12,810 nt of DNA from positions 1-12,810 of the forward strand of contig JANMJO010000047.1 of NCBI GenBank assembly GCA_031371425.1, given 5' to 3'. The position numbers and the translations under genes were made by a program. The stretch comes from JAFMIX01 sp031371425. GTDB taxonomy: Bacteria > Verrucomicrobiota > Verrucomicrobiia > Limisphaerales > JAFMIX01. Of this stretch, positions 11,944 to 12,810 are shown piece after piece. Every line of letters starts with the position of its first letter. Position 1 is the first letter of the stretch. The notes beneath the pieces were generated by a model. That model saw nothing but the letters and a program-made list of their open reading frames with translations. It made no database searches and was not told the origin of the DNA.

Positions 11944-12810
11944 CTATGCGCCGCCGTGGTAGCCTTCTTCGCCGTGTTCAGCGAGGTCGAGGCCGATGCT
12001 TTCATTCTCCTCGCTCGGGCGCAGGCCGATGGTGAACTTCACCACATACGCGATGATGACCGTGCCGACAATCGCCAGCGCGAGCGTCACGCCGATGGCT
12101 TTCAACTGCTCCACGAAGAGCGGTTGGAAGAAGGTGTCGGTGACTTGCGTCTTCAGGTTGGTGGCGAGGTTGGCGTTGGCGGAATTGCGCGCCAGCATGC
12201 CGGTCATCAACGCGCCGAGCGTGCCGCCGACGGCGTGGACGCCGAAGGTGTCCAGCGCGTCGTCATAACCGAACCAGCCTTTGACTTTGTAGCAGAAGAA
12301 CCACGGGACGATGCCCGCTGCGAGGCCGATGAGGATCGCGCCGCCCGCTGTGATGAAACCGCAAGCCGGAGTCACAACGACCAAGCCCGCGACTGCGCCG
12401 GAGCAGTAGCCGAGCACGCTGGGCTTGCCGCGGGTGATCCATTCGCACAGCGGCCACACGAAGCAGGCGACCGCAGTGGCGATGGTGGTGGTCATGAAGG
12501 CATTTGCCGCCACACCGTCCGCCGCCACGGCTGAACCGGCGTTGAAACCATACCAGCCGACCCAGAGCATGCCCGTGCCGATGGCGCAGAGCACCATGCT
12601 GTGCGGGGCGAGGGATTCTTTGCCGAGGCCTTTGCGCTTGCCGAGGATCAAGCAGAGGATGAGCGCGCTCCAGCCCGAACTCATGTGGACCACGGTGCCG
12701 CCGGCGAAATCGATCGCCTTGATGCTAGCGTCCTTGTTCCAGACGCCGTTCATCGCACCGTTGATGCCCCACACCGCGTGCGCGAGCGGGAAGTAAACGA
12801 CAACCATCCA
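11944..12810 (-). CDS. amt: Ammonium transporter (Amt), C-terminal part, 5' end off the window
   Basis: Inner-membrane channel for ammonium uptake; about 288 residues of the C-terminal part are present, and the frame is still open at the right edge. The twin pore histidines are visible: GGTVVHMSSGWSAL (His about 41 from the first Met in the window) and DDALDTFGVHAVGGTLGALMTGM (His about 190), matching His168 and His318 of E. coli AmtB. Several transmembrane helices can be seen (ALILCLILG, GMLWVGWYGFNAGSA, FMTTTIATAVACFVWPL, GLVVVTPACGFITAGGAILIGLAAGIVPWFFC, AIGVTLALAIVGTVIIAYVV). The cytoplasmic tail SEENESIGLDLAEHGEEGY is the conserved Amt ending. No glnK (PII) gene lies on the 3' side; one might lie upstream outside the window. 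A terminator follows. Confidence 0.96.
   Translation of the reverse strand, partial: WMVVVYFPLAHAVWGINGAMNGVWNKDASIKAIDFAGGTVVHMSSGWSALILCLILGKRKGLGKESLAPHSMVLCAIGTGMLWVGWYGFNAGSAVAADGVAANAFMTTTIATAVACFVWPLCEWITRGKPSVLGYCSGAVAGLVVVTPACGFITAGGAILIGLAAGIVPWFFCYKVKGWFGYDDALDTFGVHAVGGTLGALMTGMLARNSANANLATNLKTQVTDTFFQPLFVEQLKAIGVTLALAIVGTVIIAYVVKFTIGLRPSEENESIGLDLAEHGEEGYHGGA

Noticed and set aside
1..12810. tRNA or rRNA genes
   Set aside because: No cloverleaf or conserved rRNA segment was recognised in any intergenic region.

Overview
The window is a GC-rich stretch of bacterial chromosome. A beta-grasp (GSII-type) glutamine synthetase, a family of hairpin-bearing dispersed repeats, and a complete lack of recognisable Shine-Dalgarno sequences at the ten complete starts suggest a member of the PVC group, most likely Verrucomicrobiota. 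That placement is inference from gene content and style; there is no rRNA marker here.

Layout: (1) 1-400 holds the 3' end of an unidentified plus-strand gene running into two direct copies of a 122-bp hairpin-rich repeat (145-bp period), then the terminator of glutamine synthetase. (2) 422-1444 (minus) is glutamine synthetase, with a dyad over its putative -35 box. (3) 1791-2651 (plus) is a TylF-like SAM methyltransferase, convergent with the next block. (4) 8052 to 2667 (minus) is a tightly packed six-gene run: E1-alpha, E1-beta and E2 of a 2-oxoacid dehydrogenase-type complex, a stand-alone acyl carrier protein, a divergent polysaccharide-deacetylase-like protein and a GNAT-like acyltransferase. 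Two joints are ATGA overlaps and the others have gaps of 5-27 nt. (5) The divergent intergenic region 8053-8401 carries a 71-bp element with perfect 14-bp terminal inverted repeats that share sequence with the repeats at the left end. (6) 8402-9850 (plus) is a secreted parallel beta-helix protein, followed 21 nt later by 9872-11059, a fusion of a very small protein-kinase-like domain to a PP2C phosphatase. (7) 11060-11329 is a hairpin-rich gap, followed by a small YcxB-like membrane protein. (8) From 11944 to the right edge (minus) lies the C-terminal part of an ammonium transporter with its own terminator.

The most interesting unit is the six-gene operon. E1 and E2 can make an acyl-dihydrolipoyl intermediate, and the ACP beside them is an obvious candidate acceptor. 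Downstream sit a NodB-fold protein that could expose an amine on a sugar and a GNAT protein that could acylate it. This resembles the logic of Nod-factor N-acylation (NodB, NodA, NodF) with a dedicated acyl-making complex attached. The model is an inference from gene order and families. No E3 (dihydrolipoamide dehydrogenase) is present, so it would have to come from elsewhere in the genome.

Glutamine synthetase and the ammonium transporter, two nitrogen-assimilation genes, bracket the accessory-looking middle section.
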